The translations under genes and the position numbers were made by a program. This document shows positions 28,701 to 41,500 of a stretch of 64,000 nucleotides of DNA, in pieces (within the stretch, counting starts at the first letter, position 1; each line of letters starts with the position of its first letter). The notes under the pieces are model-generated. The model was not told where the DNA came from, made no database searches, and saw only the letters and a program-made list of their open reading frames with translations. The stretch is from Sipunculus nudus (lineage: Eukaryota > Annelida > Sipuncula > Golfingiida > Sipunculidae), in contig CM049319.1 of NCBI GenBank assembly GCA_026874595.1, positions 59,964,917-60,028,916 of the forward strand, given 5' to 3'.

Positions 28701-29483
28701 TTAAAGAGGAAAAAACTATGAATTTGATTACCATTGAACCAACTCAGGCACGGGTAATAGAGAAGTGCATGTAATTGAGAGCTGCCAATAAAATAATTTT
28801 CTTTGTATATAAGTTTATGTTTTGAAATATATATAACTTTTTAATGTATTGGCAGGTATTTCCTTCATTTTCTTTTACCTGTTTTATGTATAACAGCATG
28901 TATACAGTAGAACCTCTCTATTGCAGACATTGACAGAACCTAGATATGCATCTGTAATAGAGAGGTAACTACATTGCAGGCACCAGAACAGTATAATGAC
29001 CTTTTAATGGGACAGTGTCCATATTAGAGAGCTGACTGTAATTGGAATGTTCCCATAAAGGGAGGTTTCCCTGTATGTATGTTCCTATTAATGAATTATT
29101 TTTTAAAATTTTATTTATTTTCAGGTATTTCTTCCCATGTCAGCGCTGGTTGGCTGTCAATGAAGATGATGGGCAGATAGCACGTGAACTTGTTCCTGTT
29201 GACGAAGGCTTGAAACGAAAATTATCAGCAAAAGATTCCAAGGCTGTAAGAGACCAGGTTGCCTTGGAAACAAAAGGTACGGTTACAAAATGATCACTGT
29301 ATGGAATGTGACATGACATTGGCAGTGCTACTACTACTTTCATCACTGAGACATTTGATAACTCAGTGACTGTGAGGCAGAGGTAAACTTGCCCAGTTAC
29401 TCTGATATAGTTACATGCATGATAGTTGTAAGGTTTGGCTGTACTGTAATAATCATAATAATAATAATAATAATAATAATACC

Positions 29484-29514
<31 letters not shown>

Positions 29515-32500
29515 TATTATGTAAAGTGTAAAATCAATGGATGTTACATACTCTAAAAGGCTGTTACTTAACTAGAATACAATCAGCAATAATTACCATA
29601 TTATTATAAGAATATGAAATTAAAAGTCCCATTGACCTAAATATTACATTAAGATTGTTACATTATTTAATAAGACATATTAAAATCAATTATTTCAATT
29701 ATGTGTTAAAATTATCATAATTCCTCTAAAAGTTCAAACATTTTAATATCAATATTATAAAATATCGTACAAATGACTAGGCATAAAAATATATCCCATG
29801 AACAAATATGTTTTTAATTAACTTTTAATTTCCGAGAAACTGGTAATCAATAAGGTTTTAGCTGCTGACCAAATTTCGGCTGACCAAACTGTGGCCAAAT
29901 TTCTGAAGAAACAAAAATGTGTTACACCATCTAAGAAGTTCAAGAAAGATTACTTTTTATTAGTTTTACATAATTATTCAGGTATAATGTGCTTTCATAC
30001 TTTCCCCCCATTCAGTACCTTATGGATTGTGATTTTAGAATCATTACATTTAAAACTTTGCGAGACTTAGAAATATGCTCCGTCTGTGTTTAACTGGCCC
30101 GTGAGCCAATTTTTGCTGTAAATTTCATCAAAGAGCAACAGAGCAACTGGATAATGCAATATTATTGACAATGTGCTTGCATTTATATTTCCTGAAGTTG
30201 GTTTTAAACTTCACCTGTAATAACCTTTCCTTTGAAGAGTTGTGCATTTTAGCAATGAAACGTCAGGTGATCAAGCCCTCACCTCTTAATATCACTCATC
30301 ACATACCATCCTGAAAAGATTCGTGTAGGCCACAGATGTGAAAATTCATACTTTTATGCTTTTACTAATTCAGGGTTAATATAATAAATATAATTATATT
30401 TTAATAATAATAATATATACATATAATAATAAAAATAATATGAATACTGCTGTTTGTTTTTTTGTTGTTTTTTTTTTGTTTTTTAAGGGTTTCAGATTCA
30501 CAAAATTTGTGAAAAAGGAATTATTGCCAAAATTTAGAGAAATGTTACTGCATGTGAAGTTTAAAACAAACATCAGGAAATATAATTGCAAGCACATGTG
30601 TGTTAAGTGTTTAAGAGCACATGTGTGGTTTTATGCTATATAAAAAAAATAATTATTATTATTGGTTTTAATCACATAATAATGATTATACTATTATACT
30701 ATGTATTGTCAGATTGCGAAAATAAAACCCTTGCAAAACACTGAAAAGGTGAAAATTGTTAAAGTTTAACTTATATGAAGCTATGAAGGCAAATATGAAG
30801 CTGTCCACAGTATTTTATTTCAATAATATTTCTAATACTAATAATTGGTTTTTAAATGTTCAGTTAAAATCCACAGTGGGCAAGCATTGTTCATGTTTAT
30901 GGTCCAAGACCTGTTATTATTTCTTTTATTTACTTCTTTGCTGTAGCTGCCATGACAACCTACCACGTATATGTGCACACGGGAGACAAGTGGGGCGCTG
31001 GAACAGATGCCAACATTTACATCATTTTGTTCGGTGAAGTGGATGATACAGGTCAGGCTTGTCATTCAGTACAGTTTATAAAATACTTAATATTTTTCTT
31101 CATTATAGCTCAAATTTAAGTGTAATTCTGTGAGGAATGCATGTGATATGATACTGCAGACTTTAGAAACTGAGATACTAAATTGAAAATATTAATTCCA
31201 TAGCTGAGCAAAGTCCATCCACTTGGACTGGCTGTCTGGAGGAATGTTCATAATATCAGTTAAAATCCAAGGTTCATCACACAGTCATCAGTGAAATTAG
31301 GGTTGAAGGCAGGGCTTTGAAAGTACTTGCCCAGAAGCAACATCTAGCTTAAAAAATGTACAGGTAATTAAAGATAGAGTTGTATTATGAATAAAATTTC
31401 ATTTGTCAAAGAAAGAAAATGACAAACTGAAAATTAGATCTTCTAATTAAAGCCTTTTGGTAAAGGTTTACTTTGGACCCATATGCCAAGTCAGAGCCAA
31501 TTTTGATTGCCTTGCAAACATTTTGTGGAACTTCTACATGCCCTGGGCAAATGGTTAACTGTCATTGTAAAGTCCTGGTTGAGGCATTGGACTTTGAGGC
31601 AGAAGGTCCTCTGTTTGAAACCAGTCAGTGAAGGCAAAGTGGAAATTTAGATTGAACCTCAGAGATTTGCTCCAATGCTTGACTACAGGTTATGACATCT
31701 GGATTATTCCTAACTGTGAGCATGTTAAACTTGAAATAGGGAAAGCATATATAATAACACATCATTATTATCATATGGTTACCAGTATCCTCATTCAATA
31801 GAAAAGTGCCACCATGAGGCTATTAACCTTTTTTATAAAGAAAAATAAGGTTGATTGTTTGGAGAAATGTAATATAATTAATTTATTTAATTAATTTCTT
31901 TGCAGGAACTGTGTTTCTGAAATCCAGCAAGAATCACAAGAACAAGTTCGAAAGGAACCAGATGGACGAGTTTGTTGTGGAAGCTGTTGACATTGGAGAT
32001 CTGCGCAAAATCAAGTAAGGCTTAGCAAAACACACGTAATTTGTAAGCTTAGTTATTTCTTCTTCATCTCTTAGTCTTGAAGTATAATCTACACTCAAAA
32101 ATGTTTATGTGAGTTTCATTTTGATGAGGTTTTTTTTTTTTTAGGCTGTTTCCATGAAAAAGTGAAAGTTAATTTTATTTTAAATTTATTTTTCCAAGCA
32201 ATGATGCATTTCATTTCTGTTGTTTGACAGAAGGTGACCTCTTTTCAGGTCAATGTCCATTGAATGACAAGCAAATGAAATTTGTTTTAAAAATATATAT
32301 TATTTTTAGTGGGAAACCTATAAAAAGCCTTCAGCAGTTACCTTTATTTGTCATTTGCTAATGGTCATTTGTCGACTCTAAGGACTCTGGAATCCCTCAA
32401 CATTTTGGTCTCCTTGCTGGCTTATGTGTAGAAGCTTCAATGACACTAAGAATTTTGACAAGTCCATCATATGTGCCATGTGTTGGTCACATGGCTGGCT

Positions 32501-35500
32501 TTCAAGCCCTGCAAAGTGTATATGTGTTTTAAGTGACATAGTCATTAGTAATTCTTTCACTTCAGGATTGGCCATGACAATGCAGGAGGGGGTGGAGCTT
32601 GGTATCTGGACAGAGTGGAGATTGACTGTCCCTCTCTGGGTAAGAAGTGGGTGTTTGTCTGTGGACGCTGGCTGGCTAAGGATGAGGACGATGGACAGCT
32701 GGAGAGAGAACTGTACCCACAAGATATGGCCACAGAGGAATACATCCCTTGTGAGGATATTGCATTTTTATAATTTTTCTTATATAATTTATTGACTTTT
32801 TTTTTTATAGCTTACTCTGAACATGGGCATTTGATGATGATAAACAGCTTTCTGATACCAGATACCAAAAAAGTCACCACAGCTATCATCCCAAAATTTT
32901 GCAGACTCCTTGATCATATGATCAGTTTATCATCTGCAAAATTTGATGATTCTCTGTGTCAGTTTGTATTCATGTGTCTGTTACCAAATAACTCAGGCAC
33001 CGCTGTGGCATACAATATATGTTAACAAAATATTAATCAAACAGACATGGTTAAATACTTTGTTAAATGTATTCAATGTTATGTCTTGTCTACAGGTATT
33101 AAGTTTATTAGCGGACCCTGGCTTCACACTAATGCATTCAAATCAATACAAGCCTAGAATAATTCCTAAACCACCCATGCCACAAGTATATTAACTTTGG
33201 TTGTTTACATTCTATGGTATTAATGTAAATTATTGGATTAGGCTCCTTTAAATGTGGATTATACTGGAGAGATATATAGTAATGAAATCAATCAGAGCTT
33301 TGAATTAAACATAGGTTAAACATAACATCTTCAACAGTTCATAGCTGGTTGTTAAATGGAATATTTGTTGTAGGTGTGCCATACGAGGTCACAACGTACA
33401 CTAGTGACACATCTGGGGCCTCCACAGATGCTGACGTGTTCATCGTGCTGTACGGCAGAGACACATGTACCCAGCAGAAGTCTCTTTGTACCAACAAGAG
33501 GGAGAGGAAGAAATGTTTTGGAAGAGGGGCAGTGGATAAATTTGTTGTGGAGGTAATTTTTTTTTCTTTCAATAAACACAGTTTACTCATGGCACTTGTA
33601 GTGTTGTCCATGATACATATATCCAAAATATTTTGTCAAACAGCAGTGACACCATAACCCTTCAAACAAACAAACAGTTTAACAGGCATATACTATTATT
33701 ACAGATGGACAAGTATGATAACATAACCTCTCAAACAAACAGGTATGATAACAGAACCTGTCTGACAAACAAACATGGACAATTATGATAACATAACCTC
33801 CCTCAAAATGACAGACAGACAAACAGATATAAAAACACAATCTCTCCAAGAAACAGTTTAACAGGCATAATATTATTACAGATGGACAGGTATGATAACA
33901 TTTAACTTCTCCAACAAAAGATCAAACAAACAGGTATGATATCATAATCTCCCTCCAGCAAACAGACAGACAAACAAGCATGATAGCATAACCTCTTCAA
34001 TAAAAAGATAGATGAATTGGTATGATAACATAACCTCTCTGACATCACTTATTGGGATAATCACAGCTTATTATAAATATGATTGATGAAACTTCAGATG
34101 GAGGATGTCGGTGAAACAATCGAGAAGATCCGTATTGGACATGACGGATCTGGCTGGGGTGCTGGGTGGCATCTTGATAAGGTTGAAGTCCGTAGGCTTA
34201 AAGAAACTGGGAGGGTGAGTACATAGTCATGTTTAAACTAGCAGCAGCACTGCCAATATTCTGCCTTTCTTCCTATACTGCTGTTTATAAGATCAGTCTC
34301 TGCATAATCTGTTATCATAAGCTTGGGTATATATTTACACAATTATAATACTGTTTATCAAGATGTTCCGTTTCATATATAATTTTACATATATGACATG
34401 GGGCCCATTATTTAATGCGATTCTCAGCTAATTAACTGATGCTTTTTCACATTTCTTTTTAACTGATGATATCACTTATAAAGCACATGCTATTATGGCA
34501 ACTTTAAAGACAAAAATTAGCTCATTGTTATTTTAGTTTGTATATAATCCATTGTGTTATTTATTGAATGATATTTAGTGATCATTAATTGGTAATTAAA
34601 TGATTTCATTGTACTATTGCAAAACATCATCAGGATGTAATGCTGAGAGATTTTTCTGTATGTTATAGTTATGCTATATTTCTACACATATTTTCATGTA
34701 TATAAATATCCATCTTTTTTCCCTTCTTTTTCTTCTGCTTCAGGATAATTCACTGGTAAGATATATCATCCATGTTACCTGTGTGTTTGTTAACTGGTAT
34801 TAACATCTCTATTGATTTATAAATATCAGTAAAAACATATTAATAACATAACAGGTGGGTATACATAACACTCTGCATGAGAGTAACTAGATGTAATTTC
34901 TCTATTTGTTATGTTAGAATATGCAGTGCCAAGAACATGAAACTGTGTTAGGCATCCGAGGTACCCCTCCATGACCAAAGTGGACTAACCCACAAGCATC
35001 CCTGAGAGAAATAGACTGCCCTGTAGGGATGGCCAGTCAGAACCCTATCCAGTTCCCTGACCCTGGCCTCTGTTGAATGTATGAGAAGAGTGTTGTTCCT
35101 TTCCAAATGTAGTACCCTAGGTGACATGATTTCACCTCATAAGTTGGCATATTAGCATTATGATTTTCTAATGGTCTGCTCTGATTGTCTTGCCTTTCAC
35201 TTATCACATTTTGCCCAAGGACTGGCAGTATAGTATTTTTGGCTTGATGATAACACTCAGTCCAAATAGGTTCAGTCATTTCAGCCATTTTGGTGACTTA
35301 AAACTTAGTAACTCTGTTGTTGTAATTTTATTTGTTGACAAAATCCTACAAAGTGCTATTGTATTGATGCACATGAGCAGAAAATGCAGAGGAGAATGTG
35401 TTAAATAAGTACTTGCATATCTGTAACAGCTGTATAGTAGTGGTACAGTTAGCTGGTACAGCAAAAATCTCCTTAGTAACCTGAGGTGTTGGTTATAGCT

Positions 35501-38500
35501 GTGAGGAGATTCAGCAGCTGTGAGATGTTGGTAACAGCTGTGAGGTGATTCAGCAGATGTGGGGAGTTTGTAACAGGTGTGAGGTGTTTGTAAGCTGTGA
35601 AGTGATTCAGCAGCTGTGAGGAGTTTGTAACAGGAGTGAGGTTTTTGTAAGCTGTGAAGTGATTCAGCAGCTGTGAGGAGTTTGTAACAGGTGTGATGTG
35701 TTTGTAAACTGTGAAGGGATTCAGCAGCTGTGAGGAGTTTGTAACAGGTGTGAGATGTTTGGAAGCTGTGAAGTGATTCAGCAGCTGTGAGGAGTTTGTA
35801 ACAGGTGTGATGTGTTTGTAAGCTGTGAAGGGATTCAGCAGCTGTGAGGAGTTTGTACCAGGTGTGAGATGTTTGTAAGCTGTGAAGGGATTCTGCAGCT
35901 GTGAGGAGTTTGTAACAGCTGTGAAGTGATTCTGCAGCTGAGAGGTGTTGGTTACAGCTGTGAGGTGATTCAGCAGCTGTGAGGTGTTTTTGACAGCTGT
36001 AAATTAATGGTGATTCAATTGATGATGGCTCCATGATGAACCTGCAGCAGCTAAATATTTACTAACAATATAATGTTGTTTTATCATTTATTATCTAGAG
36101 GTGGTAGTCATAGTTACAGTTTCTTTTTTAGAGCTTTTATTTATTTTGAATTATTTACTAGTTAAACGTCTGATATTCATGAGTGTTATTTTAGGACAAC
36201 TGTAACTTTAGGCAAGAGGATTGTCATATATTTAGAGCAGTAGACTGAAATTAATTTGAGGAATACACACATGTACTTCTAACATGCAGTTGGTTCTGGA
36301 GTTTGTCTGAGCCATCTGATGAATGAGACACTTATTGTAAAGACATATTTGACTAAATCCTGTTTTCCATATTTTTCAAATACAGCCCTATTTGACATAT
36401 CTAAATAAAATCATATATATTAAAATCAGTTTAAAACTTTGTGCAGATGTATAAATATTTGCATGCATTATTAATAAGTGGGGTATTTTTGTACCTTGAG
36501 TATCTCTTGCCTGTGTACATAAACTGTTTGCCAAATAAAGGACAAAATGCAATCCCATTGCTTTTATGATGATTCATCTGGTCACAGAAAGGTTGGTTTC
36601 TCAGACACTTTTTGGAATTCAGTGCAGAAGGGCCATTTTTATCCCTGCCAAGGAGGTTTTGTTTTTGCCAGCATTGGTTTGTTTGTCTGTTAGCTACATT
36701 ACTCAACAGCTTATAATCGATTGTGAAGAAATTTTCAGGATAGCTCGGCAATGATACATGGAACAATTAATAAAATTGTGGGGGTGATCCGGATCACCAT
36801 CTGAATAAAGGAATTTTTTAAAGGAAAAATGTTGCATTTCTGACAATTTGCCATGTGGGGGTAATGAGCTGCCTTGATGGTGGTCTGCACTCTGAGTGCT
36901 TTTCTGGTTTTCCTTTTTAGCTCAGATGACTTTTCAGTCATCTGAGCTATAGTAATCACTCTTTGTCGATTGTCTGTTCTGTCTGTCTGTCCATCTGTTT
37001 ACAGTGCAAAAATCCCAACTGCTGGACCTAGAAAATTTTGACTGAAAGTCCACGGAGGTGCATAAAAAAAAAAATCTCCTCAGAAACCTGAAATTATGTC
37101 ACTGTGACCTATATCCCCTGAGCTATTATGGGGCTTGAAAATACCCCCCCAGAACACTTAATACAAAAGCTCTATTATCTAAATAACTATTGCTTTTATT
37201 GCCATGATTCTTTCCGTGCATATTGATCAAATAGAGTTTCATCAATTCCTGAAAACTAGTGGTGCCACTTGTATTTTTTCTAATTTTTACACATTTTTAT
37301 CTCTATTTTTGAGTCCTTATGATGAAGCAGTCTGGGCCATGACAGGGCATGAACCGTAATTCTTAGACCTAGAAACTTTCAGTTGTACTTCCTTGGCATA
37401 TATCCTCAGAGGTCCCTGGCATATTTCCTCAGAAACCAGAAATTAGGTCATTGTGACCTATATTCTGTGAGCTACTGGCCTGAAACATGATTTTGAACAC
37501 CCAGAGAGTCAGATCAGGCACAACTTGTATCCATTTGGCCTACAATCTTCTGATGTGACATTCAGGGAGGTCCTGGGTAATCTGTGGAAATGTGAAATAA
37601 GGTCACTGTGACCTAGCTATATTCTGTGAGCTGTAGAAAAAAATCATGATTTTGAAGAAACACATAGTCAGACAGGACACAAATTGTAACTGTTAGGCCA
37701 GGTTCTTATAACACAACATCCAAGGAGGTTCTGGCCAAATCTCCTTTGAAACCTGAAAGAGGTCATGGTGACGTGTATTCTACAAGCATCTGGCCAAAAA
37801 TATGATTATGAGCACCTAGACAGTCAAGCATGGCACAAAACTTTACTGTAAGACCTAGAAATGCCTTTCTTAATATAAATGGATGTCATTGTTATGTTTC
37901 TTTTGGCATCCAAAAGAAGGTCACTGTGACCTTTAATCTGTCAGCTGTGTGAAACAACATGATTTGAGTACCCTATAAGTCAGATGGACACAAGTCATAG
38001 CAGTTTGACGTAGAAACTTCTAACTTAGCATCTGGGGAGTTCCTTGAAAATTCTTCATACTGTTACCTATTATGAAAGGACTATGGGCAAAAAAAACCCA
38101 TAATTTTGAGCACTCTTGAAGTCATTCTACCTATTGTTCAAGGTTCCTTAACAAATATTTTTTACCAGATCATAACATGAATAATTAATACATGCATCAC
38201 CTGTATACATGTCAAATTCAGCAGTGATATGACCCATGGGTCACTTGTTATTACAAAGTTTCAGTATAAACATCTTACGATCAGAGGACAGCTTAAAAAT
38301 AACAAAATTGTTTTGCTTAACAGGTATTGCTTAAAAGCATATCATAGCAAAATAAAATTTTTCAAAACTTAAATATTTTAAATATTTTTTGGATAGAAAT
38401 TTCTGGGCAGCTGTAGCTCAAAATCAGTAAAATTCTTCTAAAAATGTATGGTAAATATAATTTTTGTAATTCAGATGTCAAGGGGGTCAAATGTAATGCA

Positions 38501-41500
38501 TGCAGTGCCTGAGAGATCAACTTTTTTGTGCAATTGTGGTTCACAAATTGATGTAAAGTTATCTTTAAAATAAAATTTTTTAACCACATTTAAAATATAA
38601 ATGAGGATTATTCTGTACAACTATAATATAAATTGTAATATTTGTCATGTCAGTGTGTGTGTGTGTTGTTTCTGTTTTTAAGATGGAGTGCTTTTATTAA
38701 TTAATTATAAATGTTACCTATGTATCATCATAATATATATCACCATCATATTTTTCATGTGGTATTTCTTATGTATGAAGGTCAGGGTGTTTTGTCTAAA
38801 GGAAGGAGATGCTGACTTTGGGAGGGTGAATTTTAGGGAAAGGAGGCAGGGGGGCAGTGCTTTTTTCTTTTGTTGAGAAGAACAAAAATTATGAGACTTA
38901 CAAAATGATTATTCCCTTTATATATTTAAGAAACCTTTTTTTATTTTAAGATAACTGTTATAATAGACAAGGTTGCAAGAATAAAGAAAAGGGCTTTAAA
39001 AAGACAATAGTTAATTTAATTTAAAAGAATATCATGGTAAAAGTCACATTATATACTATCTGAATCAACATGTCTTTCATGTTTTGCATATTTTTCATGG
39101 TGCAAACCTTACTTTTATCTTTTTTTTTATTTTATTAACCTTGAGATCTTCATTGTCTTTCATAACACATTTATGTTTGACATATAAACTTTGACTTTTA
39201 CCTAAAGCTCCCCCAGCATCCGCAGACTCTATTGTTTTCTTTTGTCTTCCAGGGCTCTGAGACGTACACCTTCCAGTGCAAGCGCTGGCTGGCCAGAGAT
39301 GAAGAGGACGGAGCTATTGTACGAGAACTCGTGGCAGACAAGGTCATACAGGAAACGACCCGTAAAGATGGCAGCATAAAAAAGAAAGAGGTGGAGAGAA
39401 GAGACACCCTGATTGGTAAATTTTCTTGCTGCTTCATGTAAATACAGAGATACCTGTGTTATGAGACCACACATGGGCCTGGCCAAAAGTGGTCTCAATA
39501 GACAAGTGGTACCACTAGTACTGTATTTTGCAGAGGTTGAAGAATCATCTTTTACTTCATTAGTTCGTAGACAATTTAGAGAATATATTAATGGAATTAT
39601 ATTCCTGTGTTTAGCAATTGGGTGATAATAAATTTAGGGATTTGTATCTACGCTCCTAATGTAACATTTATACATTGCGGTCATCCCAGAACTCCTTCGT
39701 TTTAACCTTAAAAACAACATTTTTGGGGCACCATCACAAGGGCTGGCACAGAATAAAGAAATGTAATCAGACCAATGAAAACGTATCTCATTGTATGTCC
39801 AGCTCCAAATTTTAAACAAAGAGATAATTAACATGTGCTTCCATGATACCCACAGACATAGGAAGGCTTTATACATTTTATTTGAAATATAATATGATTA
39901 TTTAAACTAAATTATTTAAGAAAACTATAACTATAAATTTCTGATTCCCTCAGTCATGTTAAGACCATCTTTATGTTTCTAATAGATACATTATCGCTAT
40001 TTTCAGCCAAAAAGTACACGGTGAATGTGCACACTGGAGATGTCAAGTCTGCCGGCACAGATGCTAATGTCTACCTTACCATATACGGCGACAAGGGAGA
40101 CACAGGGGAACGGAAACTCCACAAGTCAGAGACCAACAGAGACAAGTTTGAGAGAGGACAGGTACAGTGTATTCACCAATACAAATATTCCTGTTTCAAT
40201 GTATCTCTTGAGAACTTAATGTCAGCTACAGTTCTTCATAAATTTGAAATGACAAACAAAGTGACAAATTTACTAGCTGTGAATCATACAGTGCGCCACT
40301 CTAAACTATTTAAAAAGTAACAGAACTCTTTTCAGGCAAGACTTCTTTTTGTACCTTTTTTCATACTTTTTTCAGGGGTTAATACTTTTTTATCTGAAAT
40401 CATTATCTTCAGGTGGTGATTATAGGCTGTTTACCTGAACTAATTGAGTGCAGTAGACATGTTCTGTCAATATTTCATAATAATGGCATTTTATCAGCAA
40501 TGATTTTTTTTCTGTGACATTGCCAAAATTTTACAAAATCACTTGATATATGGGATACTTGAACATATATATACTTTCATACTTGATACTATAAGACAGA
40601 TGGAAACTTGCATCTCTGGCAAAAGTGTGTGCTTTCTGATTGCTGTCTTCTACAAATAAACAAACAAAAAATCTGGATCCAGAACTGGATTAGATCATGT
40701 CGACTCCAGCAAGCTAAGGCCCACATCTGCTCCCTCATCTATGACAAAAATTTTAATAGTTTGTTTCCAGGTATTTGGCCTCTAAATATTGTAAGAAGAA
40801 ATAGAAACGAAGTCTGTGAAGATATTTGTAGATGCCACACTGAAACAAAGCACACAGAGATCCAAGACGCCTTCCAAGGTAATCTCCAGAACACCCAGCA
40901 CTGATGTCAAGACTAGAAGTAAGATGAGCCAGCAGAGCAGCATCAACCAAGCCCACTCTGTGACAAGGGCCTGAACATTCCAGCCACCACCATGCAGACA
41001 GTTCAGGACTAGTCAAGAAAATTAATTTGAATAAAGACAGAGTTATCTTTGTATTCCTCATCAGCATCTTCTCTTAACAACTCATGGTTTCTATTTTCTG
41101 CCTGTAGGTGGACGTGTTCCTTATGGAAGCTGTTGACCTTGGGAAGGTGTTCAAGATCAGAATTCGCCATGACAACTCTATGTTTGGTCCCTCGTGGTTC
41201 CTGGACAAGGTCGAGGTGGTCGATACCGTGGACAAAGACACTTACACTTTCCACTGTGAAAGGTGGCTTGCCAAAAACAAGGACGACGGCAAGATTGATC
41301 GTGTCTTGTATGTCAAGGTGAGAATGTACACCTTTTCAACACTAGTGACATCTGTTTGCGATGACAGATACCAAGTGGTGATTGTCTGTTATATCAACAA
41401 AAAAAGTTGTATTGGTTATCTCAAATCATGAAAATCCCCATAGGGGAGGTCCCTGTTTGAGTCTTTGGCATGCATCTTGTTTCATTTAATAAACTTGCAT

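Noticed and set aside
35276-36034. 252-codon ORF on the minus strand
   Set aside because: Produced by a 57-bp tandem repeat whose period is divisible by three; no start context or family resemblance.
40675-41010. Additional exon in intron 22
   Set aside because: Slightly GC-richer, but exons 22 and 23 join in frame without it and no PLAT motif is present.
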